Below, one piece after another: positions 24,890-31,604 of a DNA stretch of 58,170 nt. Origin of the DNA: an uncultured Eubacteriales bacterium (GTDB lineage: Bacteria > Bacillota > Clostridia > Oscillospirales > Acutalibacteraceae); the NCBI GenBank assembly GCA_934463035.1, contig CAKSIG010000008.1, forward strand, positions 1-58,170. Reading direction: 5' to 3'. The translations under genes and the position numbers were made by a program. Each line of letters starts with the position of its first letter. The first letter of the stretch is position 1. The notes below the pieces were generated by a model. The model was given only the letters and a program-made list of their open reading frames with translations, did not search any database and was not told the origin of the DNA.

Positions 24890-25929
24890 TATTTTTTCTC
24901 CTTTTCTATGGCTTCAAAAAGCCCCGCTATGTATGTCGCACCCAAGGCGCGGTCGAAAAGTCCGTATCCGTAACGTCCCTTTTCGCCCCATATCATACGT
25001 CCGTGGTCGGGTCTTACATATCCGTCAAAACCGCTTTCTACAAGCGCTTTTGCAATGCCGTACATATCAAGCGAGCCGCACTCGGTCGGGTGGCCGACTT
25101 CTTCAAACTGACGTATTCCCGTGTGCTTTATGTTGCGAAGATGCACGAAATGTATCCTGCCCGCAAAGGCTTTTGCCATATCGGCAAGGTCGTTGTCGGG
25201 ATTTGCGCCGAGCGAACCCGTGCAGAGTGTGATACCGTTGTTTTTAATCGGCACAATGTCGAGAAAACGCTGTAAATTTTCCTTGCAGGTGATTATTCTC
25301 GGCAGACCGAATATGCCCCAAGGCGGATCGTCGGGGTGTATCGCCATATTAACGCCGCTTTCCTCCGCTACGGGGATTACCGCCTTTAAAAAGGTTTCAA
25401 GGTTCTTCCAAAGTCCTTCTTCGCCGAGTTCTTCATATTCTTTGAGCAGTCCCACAAGCTCGTCCTTGGTGTAGCTTGCGTCCCACCCCGGAAGCGACAG
25501 ATCGCTGCTTAACGGGTTCATAGAAAGAACGGTCTGCTCGTCATAGGCGAGCGCGTTCGCACCGTCCGCCTGCTTGTGTTCAAGCTCGCTCCTCAGCCAA
25601 TCGAACACGGGCATAAAGTTGTAGCAAATGCATTTAACGCCCGCTTTTCCGAGCCGTCTTACGTTTTCGCAATAGTTCTCGATAAGCTCGGGGGCGTTTG
25701 CTCTGCCGAGTTTAATATCCTCGGGCACGGGAACGCTCTCAACTACCTCAAATTCAAGTCCGTGAGCCGCCGCGTCCGCCTTTATTTTTTCGATGCTTTC
25801 ATTGCTCCAAATTCCGCCCGGTTTAACGTCGTAAACCGCCGAAACGATACCCGTCATCGTCGGTATCTGGCTGATTTTTTCAAGGGTTACGGGATCGGAA
25901 TCCCCGTACCACCTGAATGTAAGTTTCAT
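24889..25929 (-). CDS. uxuA: D-mannonate dehydratase
   Basis: Dehydrates D-mannonate to 2-keto-3-deoxygluconate in glucuronate breakdown. The 346-residue TIM barrel starts with LTFRWYGDSDPVTLEKI and has VKCICYNFMPVFDW and HLRNIK segments typical of the iron- or manganese-dependent UxuA. It is the first gene of the six-gene operon and diverges from an AraC regulator. Kinase and aldolase for the product are not in the window. Confidence 0.95.
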   Translation of the reverse strand: MKLTFRWYGDSDPVTLEKISQIPTMTGIVSAVYDVKPGGIWSNESIEKIKADAAAHGLEFEVVESVPVPEDIKLGRANAPELIENYCENVRRLGKAGVKCICYNFMPVFDWLRSELEHKQADGANALAYDEQTVLSMNPLSSDLSLPGWDASYTKDELVGLLKEYEELGEEGLWKNLETFLKAVIPVAEESGVNMAIHPDDPPWGIFGLPRIITCKENLQRFLDIVPIKNNGITLCTGSLGANPDNDLADMAKAFAGRIHFVHLRNIKHTGIRQFEEVGHPTECGSLDMYGIAKALVESGFDGYVRPDHGRMIWGEKGRYGYGLFDRALGATYIAGLFEAIEKEKK

Positions 25930-26074
25930 AGCTTTACCTCCGCTTTGTAATTTCTTTTAATTCGGATTTATCTACATTTTACAATAAAAATGATTGCAAT
26001 AATATTGTTGATATTAACATAATATATTGCAAATATTATCACGCCGTGTTATTATAAAGGAGGAGGGGTTTAAT
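25930..26074. promoter_or_regulatory. uxuA-AraC intergenic control region
   Basis: An AT-rich divergent region with two ATTGCAA motifs about 40 bases apart (one near 25993, one near 26027), separated by TTGTTGATATTAACA. These are plausible half-sites for the AraC protein. Promoters are not sharply defined. Confidence 0.4.
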
Positions 26075-26893
26075 ATGAGCAGTTTTACACCGTTTGCCGA
26101 CGGCGATATATGCACCGCGCATACGATTCAGCAAAATCCTCGCCCTGAGGAGTTTAAAATACACACGCACTCCACAGCCGAAATTTTCTTTTTTATGCGC
26201 GGAAAGGGTATCTATCACATAGAGGGCAGCGAGTATCCGCTTAAAAGCGGCGATCTGCTTATAATGCGCCCTCTTGAAACGCATTATATAGAGATAGACC
26301 AAAGCCGCGCTTATGAGAGAACCGTAATTAATTTCAGGCTCAATATGTTTGACTCGCTTTTATTGTCGGACGAGCTGACAAAGCCGTTTACACAAAGAAA
26401 ACCGGGAAAATTAAATCTTTTTGAGAAGGCGGATTTCAAATCGGAGCGTTACCTTGAATACATAAAAAATTTGGGCGGCAGGCGTAAAATTTCGCGGTTT
26501 GAGGCGGTGTCTAACCTGTTGCCGCTTTTGAACGAAATACACACGGCGTTTTACAGCAGGGACACCGAGCCGTATTCGGAGAGCGAGACGGTCGAATACC
26601 GCATAATACGACATATAAACAAACACCTGACGGAAAATATCTCATTAGACGAGATATGCGACCGTTACTATATAAGCAAACCGCAGTTATGCCGCGTTTT
26701 CAAAAAGGCGACGGGAACCACGGTTTGGGAATATATTACGCTTAAAAGGCTGATGTGCGCCCGCGATATGATTGCAAGCGGTGAAAAGCCCACCGTTGTT
26801 TACACAAAATGCGGGTTTAACGATTATTCGGCATTTTACCGCGCGTATAAAGCAAAATTTTCCTGTGCGCCGACCGACACAGAAAGAATTTAA
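26075..26893 (+). CDS. AraC-family regulator with cupin sensor domain
   Basis: A 272-residue regulator. The N-terminal cupin half contains FKIHTHSTAEIFFFMRGKG and the C-terminal double HTH contains ISLDEICDRYYISKPQLCRV and KCGFNDYSAFYRAYK. ATG 26075 follows GGAGGAGGGG; an upstream in-frame start is rejected. It is divergent from uxuA and probably activates the operon in response to a uronate-derived ligand. Confidence 0.88.
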   Translation: MSSFTPFADGDICTAHTIQQNPRPEEFKIHTHSTAEIFFFMRGKGIYHIEGSEYPLKSGDLLIMRPLETHYIEIDQSRAYERTVINFRLNMFDSLLLSDELTKPFTQRKPGKLNLFEKADFKSERYLEYIKNLGGRRKISRFEAVSNLLPLLNEIHTAFYSRDTEPYSESETVEYRIIRHINKHLTENISLDEICDRYYISKPQLCRVFKKATGTTVWEYITLKRLMCARDMIASGEKPTVVYTKCGFNDYSAFYRAYKAKFSCAPTDTERI

Positions 26894-26906
26894 TCAGTAA
26901 AAAACA

Positions 26907-26936
26907 TCGGCGCCTGTCTTGAAAGACAGGCGCCGA
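26907..26936. terminator. Bidirectional terminator
   Basis: A 13-bp GC-rich stem (TCGGCGCCTGTCT with complement) and a short loop lie between the convergent AraC and DUF975 genes. Confidence 0.8.
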
Positions 26937-26976
26937 ATTAAATTGTATAACGAAGTAATAAGTCCAACCCGTATTA

Positions 26977-27591
26977 TCAGAGAACGGTTGTATCGCCGTC
27001 AGCGGGCGTTTCTTCGTATGCGGGCGCGTTTTCCGCTTTCAGCGCTTCATAAAACGCCGCCTTGGTAGCGGTTACGTAAGGAATTACGTAAAAACCTGCA
27101 AGACCGAAGGTAATTCCGCAAAGCAGATACCACGGAATAAAGCTCAGGTCAAGCACGAACAGATCAGCCTTGTGACCGTCCATCATCTGACGGCTTGCTG
27201 TGATAGCATCATTCGGAGACATTTCGGGGTGATCCGCCAAAATGTAACCTGTCATAGAATACGAATAAGCCTTAACAATGCCGGGAATTACGAAAAGAAG
27301 ACTCCAAAGAGTTGTGAAAACACTTTTAAGTATTCCTGCAAGGCAGGTGGTGCCGAAATTGTTGAAGCCCTTGAACATATCGCCGAATTCGCATTGCCAA
27401 TTCCTTATGATTTCAAGGAAAACAATAGCAAGACCTACTTCAAGAACGCCCGTAAGTATAAGCGGTCCGACATAAGTAACGCCTGCCGCGCCGAGTATAA
27501 TCGAATTTACAAGCAACGTGCCTATGGCAATTCCCCATTTTCCCTGCAAGCTCTGTTTGGCTTGCGCCTTTAATTGTGCTCTTTCTACCAT
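26977..27591 (-). CDS. DUF975-family membrane protein
   Basis: A 204-residue integral membrane protein with four or more hydrophobic segments. It starts RAQLKAQAKQSLQGKWG and contains SLLFVIPGIVKAYSYSM and DHPEMSPNDAITASR..MDGHK, which define the DUF975 group of Firmicutes. Function is unknown. AGGAGGGG precedes the ATG. Confidence 0.88.
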   Translation of the reverse strand: MVERAQLKAQAKQSLQGKWGIAIGTLLVNSIILGAAGVTYVGPLILTGVLEVGLAIVFLEIIRNWQCEFGDMFKGFNNFGTTCLAGILKSVFTTLWSLLFVIPGIVKAYSYSMTGYILADHPEMSPNDAITASRQMMDGHKADLFVLDLSFIPWYLLCGITFGLAGFYVIPYVTATKAAFYEALKAENAPAYEETPADGDTTVL

Positions 27592-27676
27592 ATAAACCCC
27601 TCCTGAAAAAATGTGAACTTAGACAAGTGAATTGCCTGATGTTCTAAGTTGATTATATACTATTTATATGCCGTTG

Positions 27677-28150
27677 TCAAAGCCTAATTATTATGGGCAT
27701 TATGCCGTTTTCGGTTATGTCTATAACCGCATAGGACGGCTTGCCGTCGCGCGGCTGTGAGCAGGAGCCCGGATTCACTATATAAAGTCCGTCTTCATAT
27801 AATATATTTGAGACGTGCGTATGACCGTAAAGCGCAATGTCGCACTCTCGGCTCTTTGCGGCGGATTTGAGCGGCGACATACTGAATTTAACGCTTAAAG
27901 TGTGACCGTGGCAGAAAAATATCTTTTTTCCGCCTATCTCGGCAAGGTCGGCGGCAGGATACTCCGAAAAAAAGTCGCAGTTGCCGCAAACTATGTGAAA
28001 TTTTCTGTCGGGGAAATCCGTCTTCACTTCGTCTATGTCCCCCGTGTTGTCGCCTAAGAAAATAACGTTCTCGGCTTCGGGCTGGCTGTTTATTATTTTT
28101 CTCAGCACCGACGTATTGCGGTGGGAATCCGACACAACAAGTATTCGCAT
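27677..28150 (-). CDS. YfcE/MJ0936-type metallophosphoesterase
   Basis: A 157-residue phosphodiesterase with the metal motifs DSHRN (DxH), GDNTGD, GNCD, and HGH...GHTH, in canonical order. Family members hydrolyse cyclic or bis-p-nitrophenyl phosphodiesters; the natural substrate is unknown. ATG 28150 begins MRILVVSDSHRN and has GGTGAAAC upstream. A longer frame upstream is antisense to the next gene and is rejected. Confidence 0.92.
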   Translation of the reverse strand: MRILVVSDSHRNTSVLRKIINSQPEAENVIFLGDNTGDIDEVKTDFPDRKFHIVCGNCDFFSEYPAADLAEIGGKKIFFCHGHTLSVKFSMSPLKSAAKSRECDIALYGHTHVSNILYEDGLYIVNPGSCSQPRDGKPSYAVIDITENGIMPIIIRL

Positions 28151-28211
28151 AAGTTTCACCTTTTCTTCTATAAACGGTTTTTTTGTCATATAATTTACAG
28201 GGGGTATTTTT

Positions 28212-28457
28212 ATGGCAAATATAGATAAACAAAAGCTGTTAAACGCAATCGCCTCATCATACGGCGGCAAGGTAGACGAAAAAAAGCTGGGCAACGCCGC
28301 GCAAAGCGGAGATGTGTCCGCGCTGATCGGCGCTCTGCCTGAGGAGGACAGAAAAAAGCTGTTAAGCGCGCTCTCGGACAAAAAAGGTTTATCCGCACTC
28401 CTCAGTAATGAAAAAACCAAGTCAATTATAGATTCATTTTCCAAAAAAAGCAAGTAG
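28212..28457 (+). CDS. Small helical protein of unknown function
   Basis: An 81-residue soluble, lysine-rich helical protein (IDKQKLLNAIASSYGG, then LPEEDRKKLLSALSDKKG). It resembles a shortened repeat of short helices with the motif KKLLSAL. It is the first of three small co-directional genes that look like one unit. Start has a GGGGGTATTTTT leader. Function not recognised. Confidence 0.6.
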   Translation: MANIDKQKLLNAIASSYGGKVDEKKLGNAAQSGDVSALIGALPEEDRKKLLSALSDKKGLSALLSNEKTKSIIDSFSKKSK

Positions 28458-28490
28458 CAAAGAAATCAAAAGAGAAAGGAACTATGCAAA

Positions 28491-28838
28491 ATGGACGACC
28501 TGAGTGAAAAATTAGCCGATATTCTCAACGACCCCGAAAGTATGAACCGCGTGCGCCAAATGGCGGAAAGCCTTCTCGGCTCGGAACAGCAGGAGCAGCC
28601 GCCGCAGCCCGAAGACGGAGGTATGATGCCGTCGGGCGACGAGATAAAAACCATAATGAGCGTAATGTCAATGCTGAAAGACACAAAAACCGACGCAAGG
28701 GCTCAGCTCCTCAATGCGCTCAGACCGCATCTCAGCGAGCCTCGGCGCGAAAAGGTCGATACGGCAATCAAAATAATGCGGCTGATAGAAATTCTGCCGT
28801 ATATAAAGGAAAGCGGACTTCTTAACTTTATGCTTTGA
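28491..28838 (+). CDS. Small acidic helical protein of unknown function
   Basis: A 115-residue protein with helical ends and a central linker rich in Glu, Gln and Pro. The C-terminal half (ARAQLLNALRPHLSEPRR, then DTAIKIMRLIEILPYIK) is conserved-looking and could bind a partner. It shares the LLNAL motif with the preceding gene, hinting at common ancestry. No enzyme motif is present. Confidence 0.6.
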   Translation: MDDLSEKLADILNDPESMNRVRQMAESLLGSEQQEQPPQPEDGGMMPSGDEIKTIMSVMSMLKDTKTDARAQLLNALRPHLSEPRREKVDTAIKIMRLIEILPYIKESGLLNFML

Positions 28839-28858
28839 ACAGTCAGAGGGTGTTATGG

Positions 28859-29224
28859 GTGGCAGATATGCAGCAAAACGATTTTATGAGAGACAGCCGC
28901 GAGGCGGTAGAGCGTATGCGCGAGATGAACGCGCGCTCAAAATTTCAGGACAGCGGTTCGCACCGTATGCCGCCCGTTCCGCCCTTTGTGAAAATTCCGA
29001 ACAACCGCCAAGCCGAGCAACGCCCGAACGCCGAAGACCGCGCCCAAAAACCGCGGCAAAACGCCGCGCCGCAAAGCAACAGCAATTCCCTGCTCGGAAT
29101 ACCGTTTTTAAACTCTCTCGGCAAGGATTCCGATACCACGCTTATTCTCGGTCTTTTGCTGATACTTTTCAGCGAAAAGGCGGATAAACTTCTGCTGTTC
29201 GCCCTTGTATATATACTTTTATAG
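28859..29224 (+). CDS. Membrane-anchored protein with low-complexity middle, unknown function
   Basis: A 121-residue protein: helical start (DFMRDSREAVERMREMN), a disordered Pro/Asn/Gln/Arg-rich middle, and a hydrophobic C-terminal pair of segments (DTTLILGLLLILFSEK, LLLFALVYILL). The GTG at 28859 has AGAGGG before it; a TTG at 28835 overlapping the upstream stop is less likely. With the two preceding genes it forms a compact set, perhaps acting at the membrane. Confidence 0.6.
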   Translation: MADMQQNDFMRDSREAVERMREMNARSKFQDSGSHRMPPVPPFVKIPNNRQAEQRPNAEDRAQKPRQNAAPQSNSNSLLGIPFLNSLGKDSDTTLILGLLLILFSEKADKLLLFALVYILL

Positions 29225-29254
29225 GCGCGCCGATGTAAAATTTGCAAAAAATCC

Positions 29255-29282
29255 TTGACAAGCACGCAAAATCGGTTATAAT
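29255..29282 (+). promoter_or_regulatory. tRNA-Gln promoter
   Basis: TTGACA (29255-29260) and TATAAT (29277-29282) with a 16-base spacer, 18 bases upstream of the tRNA. Confidence 0.8.
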
Positions 29283-29299
29283 AATCTTGTTGCCTATTT

Positions 29300-29373
29300 T
29301 GGGGAATTGTGTAACGGTAGCACGACAGACTCTGACTCTGTTTGTTGGGGTTCGAATCCCTATTCCCCAGCCA
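29300..29373 (+). tRNA. tRNA-Gln (anticodon CTG)
   Basis: Cloverleaf with 7-bp acceptor TGGGGAA/TTCCCCA, anticodon stem ACAGA/TCTGT around loop CTCTGAC, T-arm GTTCGAATC and an encoded CCA end. Confidence 0.95.
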
Positions 29374-29374
29374 G

Positions 29375-29406
29375 AAAAAAGCACTTGCGTTTGCAAGTGC
29401 TTTTTT
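29375..29406 (+). terminator. tRNA-Gln terminator
   Basis: GCACTTGC/GCAAGTGC stem flanked by A and T runs directly after the tRNA. Confidence 0.9.
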
Positions 29407-29409
29407 CAA

Positions 29410-29585
29410 TGAAATTCGTTCCTTACGGAACGAGTGAAATATCTTCGATATGAAATATTTGGTTTCACCAAATATGAAATATGCCTGCGGCATATTAAGG
29501 AACGAATTTTATTTCACTTTCTGTGCAGCAGAAAATTTCATAATTTACGCAGTAAATTATTTCATATCGCGCAGCGATATTTCAT
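29410..29585. repeat. Array of seven unlike hairpins separated by TGAAAT boxes
   Basis: Four forward TGAAAT boxes and then four reverse ATTTCA boxes alternate with short hairpins whose stems all differ: TTCGTTCC/GGAACGA, ATC/GAT, ATTTGG/ACCAAAT, ATGCC/GGCAT, then TTTCTG/CAGAAA, AATTTAC/GTAAATT and ATCGC/GCGAT. The first arm TTCGTTCC recurs as AAGGAACGAA in the middle. There is no gene in 29374-29730 apart from this array and the tRNA terminator. Confidence 0.75.
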
Positions 29586-29730
29586 TAAATAATGTTTCGC
29601 TTTTTTATAAAATTCCGAAAATTAATCTTTTAGAACCTCTTTGTTAATGATATAATCAAACGACGGGTTAATATTTGTGACTTACGACCACTACAAAACT
29701 TTTTTTGAAATTGTATAGGAGGTAAAAAAT

Positions 29731-30048
29731 TTGAATTACAATGATTATTGCTCCTTTAAGGAAATAACCGAAAACCCTATAATATTAGATTTTTCTAAAT
29801 GCAAATATTTGGGTGAAATTCATTTAATGCTTAAAGAAAAATTTGGCTTGCCCGAATATTACGGGGAAAATTGGGACGCTCTTTGGGATTGTCTCCGATA
29901 TTTATTTGATGATGAAAAATATATTGTTGAAGTGCATAACTTAAATTCATTAGATGAGATACTGCGGGAAGAATGCAAAATTATGTTGAAAGTATTTGAT
30001 GACGTTCATAATGAAACTCCCAATTTTATATATAAAATCATATCATAA
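29731..30048 (+). CDS. Barstar-family ribonuclease inhibitor
   Basis: A 105-residue barstar-like immunity protein. The core GLPEYYGENWDALWDCL carries the conserved Tyr-Tyr-Gly-x-Asn-Trp-Asp-Ala-Leu-Asp/Trp pattern that contacts barnase-type RNases. A TTG start follows AGGAGG by eight bases. No barnase-like toxin lies next to it, so it is an orphan immunity gene. Its AT-rich composition differs from the neighbours and it opens the accessory island, which suggests acquisition. Confidence 0.9.
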   Translation: MNYNDYCSFKEITENPIILDFSKCKYLGEIHLMLKEKFGLPEYYGENWDALWDCLRYLFDDEKYIVEVHNLNSLDEILREECKIMLKVFDDVHNETPNFIYKIIS

Positions 30049-30142
30049 AATTAGTTTTTAAATGTTTCGAGGCTCAAATTTCTATACATAATTATATGAA
30101 AGCCGGCAAACCTTATAAAAACACGGTTTTTTCTCGCCCTGT

Positions 30143-30232
30143 TTAGATGTTAGATGGTAGACATTAGATATTAGAAGGCTCACCTCTTTTTATAGAGGTG
30201 AGCCTATTTATTCCGCTAAACTTTAATTTATA
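30143..30232 (+). repeat. Heptamer-hairpin repeat, copy B
   Basis: Heptamers (TTAGATG, TTAGATG, GTAGACA, TTAGATA, TTAGAAG), hairpin at 30176-30205 (AGGCTCACCTC arm) and box CCGCTAAACTTTAATTTA. Same orientation as copies A and C. It ends at the stop codon of the repeated small gene, copy 2. Confidence 0.85.
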
Positions 30233-30544
30233 TTATTTTTTTCTGTTAAGTTCTTTCGTTTTTCTTTCTATTTCTCTTGATATATTTATTCCTGCGATAA
30301 GACCCATTTGAAAATATGTTTCGCTTGTAGTTTTTTCTCGGATTGCCATTTCGTAGGAAACAGCGTCGCGTTCCTTTTCATCTTCAAAATGTTCGTCTAA
30401 AAATTTACTTGTGTGTCTTTCCATATCCATTATAGCGGTGGCAAAATCCAAATCCTTACTTTCCACCGCCGATTCACCGTATCCGATAAGATAATTGCTT
30501 ATCTCTAACAGCTTACACCTTTTAATCATATTTGAAAATTCCAT
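30233..30544 (-). CDS. Repeated small protein of unknown function, copy 2
   Basis: A 103-residue paralogue of the genes at 8115 and 44646, closest to the 8115 copy with only scattered changes. It reads leftward into heptamer copy B. The CGAGGTAAAAAT leader is nearly identical to copy 1, so conservation extends upstream of the ATG. A 20-codon frame with its own AGGAG ends inside this ribosome site. Function unknown; see copy 1. Confidence 0.7.
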   Translation of the reverse strand: MEFSNMIKRCKLLEISNYLIGYGESAVESKDLDFATAIMDMERHTSKFLDEHFEDEKERDAVSYEMAIREKTTSETYFQMGLIAGINISREIERKTKELNRKK

Positions 30545-30548
30545 ATTT

Positions 30549-30611
30549 TTACCTCGCTTTGCGGATACGGCTTGTAAGATAAGCGGTGTTTTTGTTGATT
30601 GTGTTTGTCAT
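30549..30611 (-). CDS. Possible 20-residue leader peptide
   Basis: ATG with AGGAG seven bases upstream encodes a basic peptide (TNTINKNTAYLTSRIRKAR) and stops at TAA inside the ribosome site of the small gene copy 2, so translation could be coupled. The frame is not kept in copies 1 and 3, which lowers confidence. Confidence 0.35.
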   Translation of the reverse strand: MTNTINKNTAYLTSRIRKAR

Positions 30612-30636
30612 AATCTACTCCTGTTTAGAGTCACAA

Positions 30637-30788
30637 GGACTATAAATTATTTTGTTGTGCCACTCTTGACGGTGGCGGCAAGCCGTGTTATAATCTAAAA
30701 GGAATTAGCGCTTGCGTGTTCTGTCCGCCCTGCGGAAGTGTCGGGCGCTTGCCTTTTGGATTGGTTAAATTATAGTCCCTATTCTTGG
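30637..30788 (+). promoter_or_regulatory. Promoter and structured leader upstream of the XRE gene
   Basis: TTGACG (30666-30671) and TATAAT (30689-30694) with a 17-base spacer. The transcript starts with a nested structure: AAAAGG (30697-30702) with CCTTTT (30752-30757), inside it TCCGC/GCGGA. The whole is bracketed by GGACTATAA (30637-30645) and its complement (30780-30788). Confidence 0.55.
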
Positions 30789-30813
30789 AGATGTCAAGTA
30801 TTTTTCCCCGTTT

Positions 30814-31083
30814 TTGGGGATTTTGGAGGTTTGCACAATAGACAACGAAAAAATAATATATAATGCTGTTGACATTGCACAAAACATTAATAAAAGTTGT
30901 AAAAACAAGGGTATAACCGCAAAAGATATGTTAGAAGTATTGAATTTAGGAAAAAACACAATGTCACATATGTTACACGGTCGTGCGCCCTCTGTTATTA
31001 CTATCGCCCGTATTGCTGACTACCTTAATGTTTCGGTTGATTATTTGTTAGGTAGAATAGATAATACGGATATAAACAAATAG
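30814..31083 (+). CDS. XRE-family HTH regulator
   Basis: A small Cro/C1-type DNA-binding protein (about 80-89 residues) with HTH over ITAKDMLEVLNLGKNTMSHM and the family-typical end ADYLNVSVDYLLGR. The start is uncertain: TTG 30814 or TTG 30823 are in frame, while the best ribosome site (GGAGG at 30825) would fit an ATA at 30838. It is convergent with the Arc-like gene. Probably regulates genes of the accessory island. Confidence 0.8.
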   Translation: MGILEVCTIDNEKIIYNAVDIAQNINKSCKNKGITAKDMLEVLNLGKNTMSHMLHGRAPSVITIARIADYLNVSVDYLLGRIDNTDINK

Positions 31084-31089
31084 TTTAGG

Positions 31090-31202
31090 ATATTTCCCCT
31101 TTGGGTTAATTGGTTGTTGTACTGATTGGCTCAAAGGGGATTTGTTTTGTTGTTTTATATACTGTACAGTATATAAAAGTTTAAAGCGGAAATTTCCGCT
31201 TT
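31090..31202. terminator. Three palindromes between convergent regulators
   Basis: A long-range stem TCCCCTTTG (near 31096) with CAAAGGGGA (near 31133), a 26-base perfect palindrome centred on CTGTACAG (31153-31178), and a 20-base perfect palindrome AAAGCGGAAATTTCCGCTTT (31183-31202) which includes the stop codon of the Arc-like gene. The first is a terminator-like hairpin; the second could be an operator. Confidence 0.6.
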
Positions 31203-31431
31203 ATAACTTTTTATTCCCTGATAAATCTAAATTATCGTACCATTCAAGAGCTTTAACAATATAAGACGAAATAGTTTCGCCTCTTGATTTTGCGGCGTCT
31301 TGTATAACCTTTTTTGCACCTTTGGGCATTATAATATTTAATCGGTCATAATGTTGCCGCTGATACTCATTACGGTATGCCGTATTTCTTGCAACGGTAT
31401 CAGGATTTTTTTTTCTTGGTATACCGTTCAC
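31201..31431 (-). CDS. Arc-like ribbon-helix-helix DNA-binding protein
   Basis: A 76-residue protein with NPDTVARNTAYRNEYQRQHY, a beta strand RLNIIMPKGAKK and helices ending SYIVKALEWYD, as in clostridial Arc/CopG-type repressors of plasmids and integrative elements. The GTG start at 31431 is chosen because a longer frame to 31482 would overlap its own promoter (TTGACA 31482-31477, TACAAT 31459-31454). Confidence 0.75.
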   Translation of the reverse strand: MNGIPRKKNPDTVARNTAYRNEYQRQHYDRLNIIMPKGAKKVIQDAAKSRGETISSYIVKALEWYDNLDLSGNKKL

Positions 31432-31442
31432 CGCCTTATTAT

Positions 31443-31482
31443 ATGATACGTTTATTGTATCATTAAAGCGGTTGTTTGTCAA
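31443..31482 (-). promoter_or_regulatory. Promoter and operator of the Arc-like gene
   Basis: TTGACA and TACAAT with a 17-base spacer on the minus strand. A perfect 7-base inverted repeat ATGATAC/GTATCAT (31443-31463) overlaps the -10 box, consistent with autorepression by the encoded protein. Confidence 0.65.
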
Positions 31483-31604
31483 TGTGAATGGGACCCTATT
31501 GCCCGCATTTTAAGCGGTATGTCGATTATAACATATCGTGTACACGTTGTCAATAGAATAATAAACTTTTTTCAAAAATTTTTTAAATGAATATATTTTC
31601 TCGG

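Noticed and set aside
28210..28453. Long minus-strand extension of the YfcE gene
   Set aside because: It runs antisense through the small gene at 28212; the YfcE family start with its ribosome site is at 28150.
29410..29585. CRISPR array
   Set aside because: The regular TGAAAT boxes are too short and the spacers are palindromic, differ in length and reverse orientation halfway. No cas gene is in the window.
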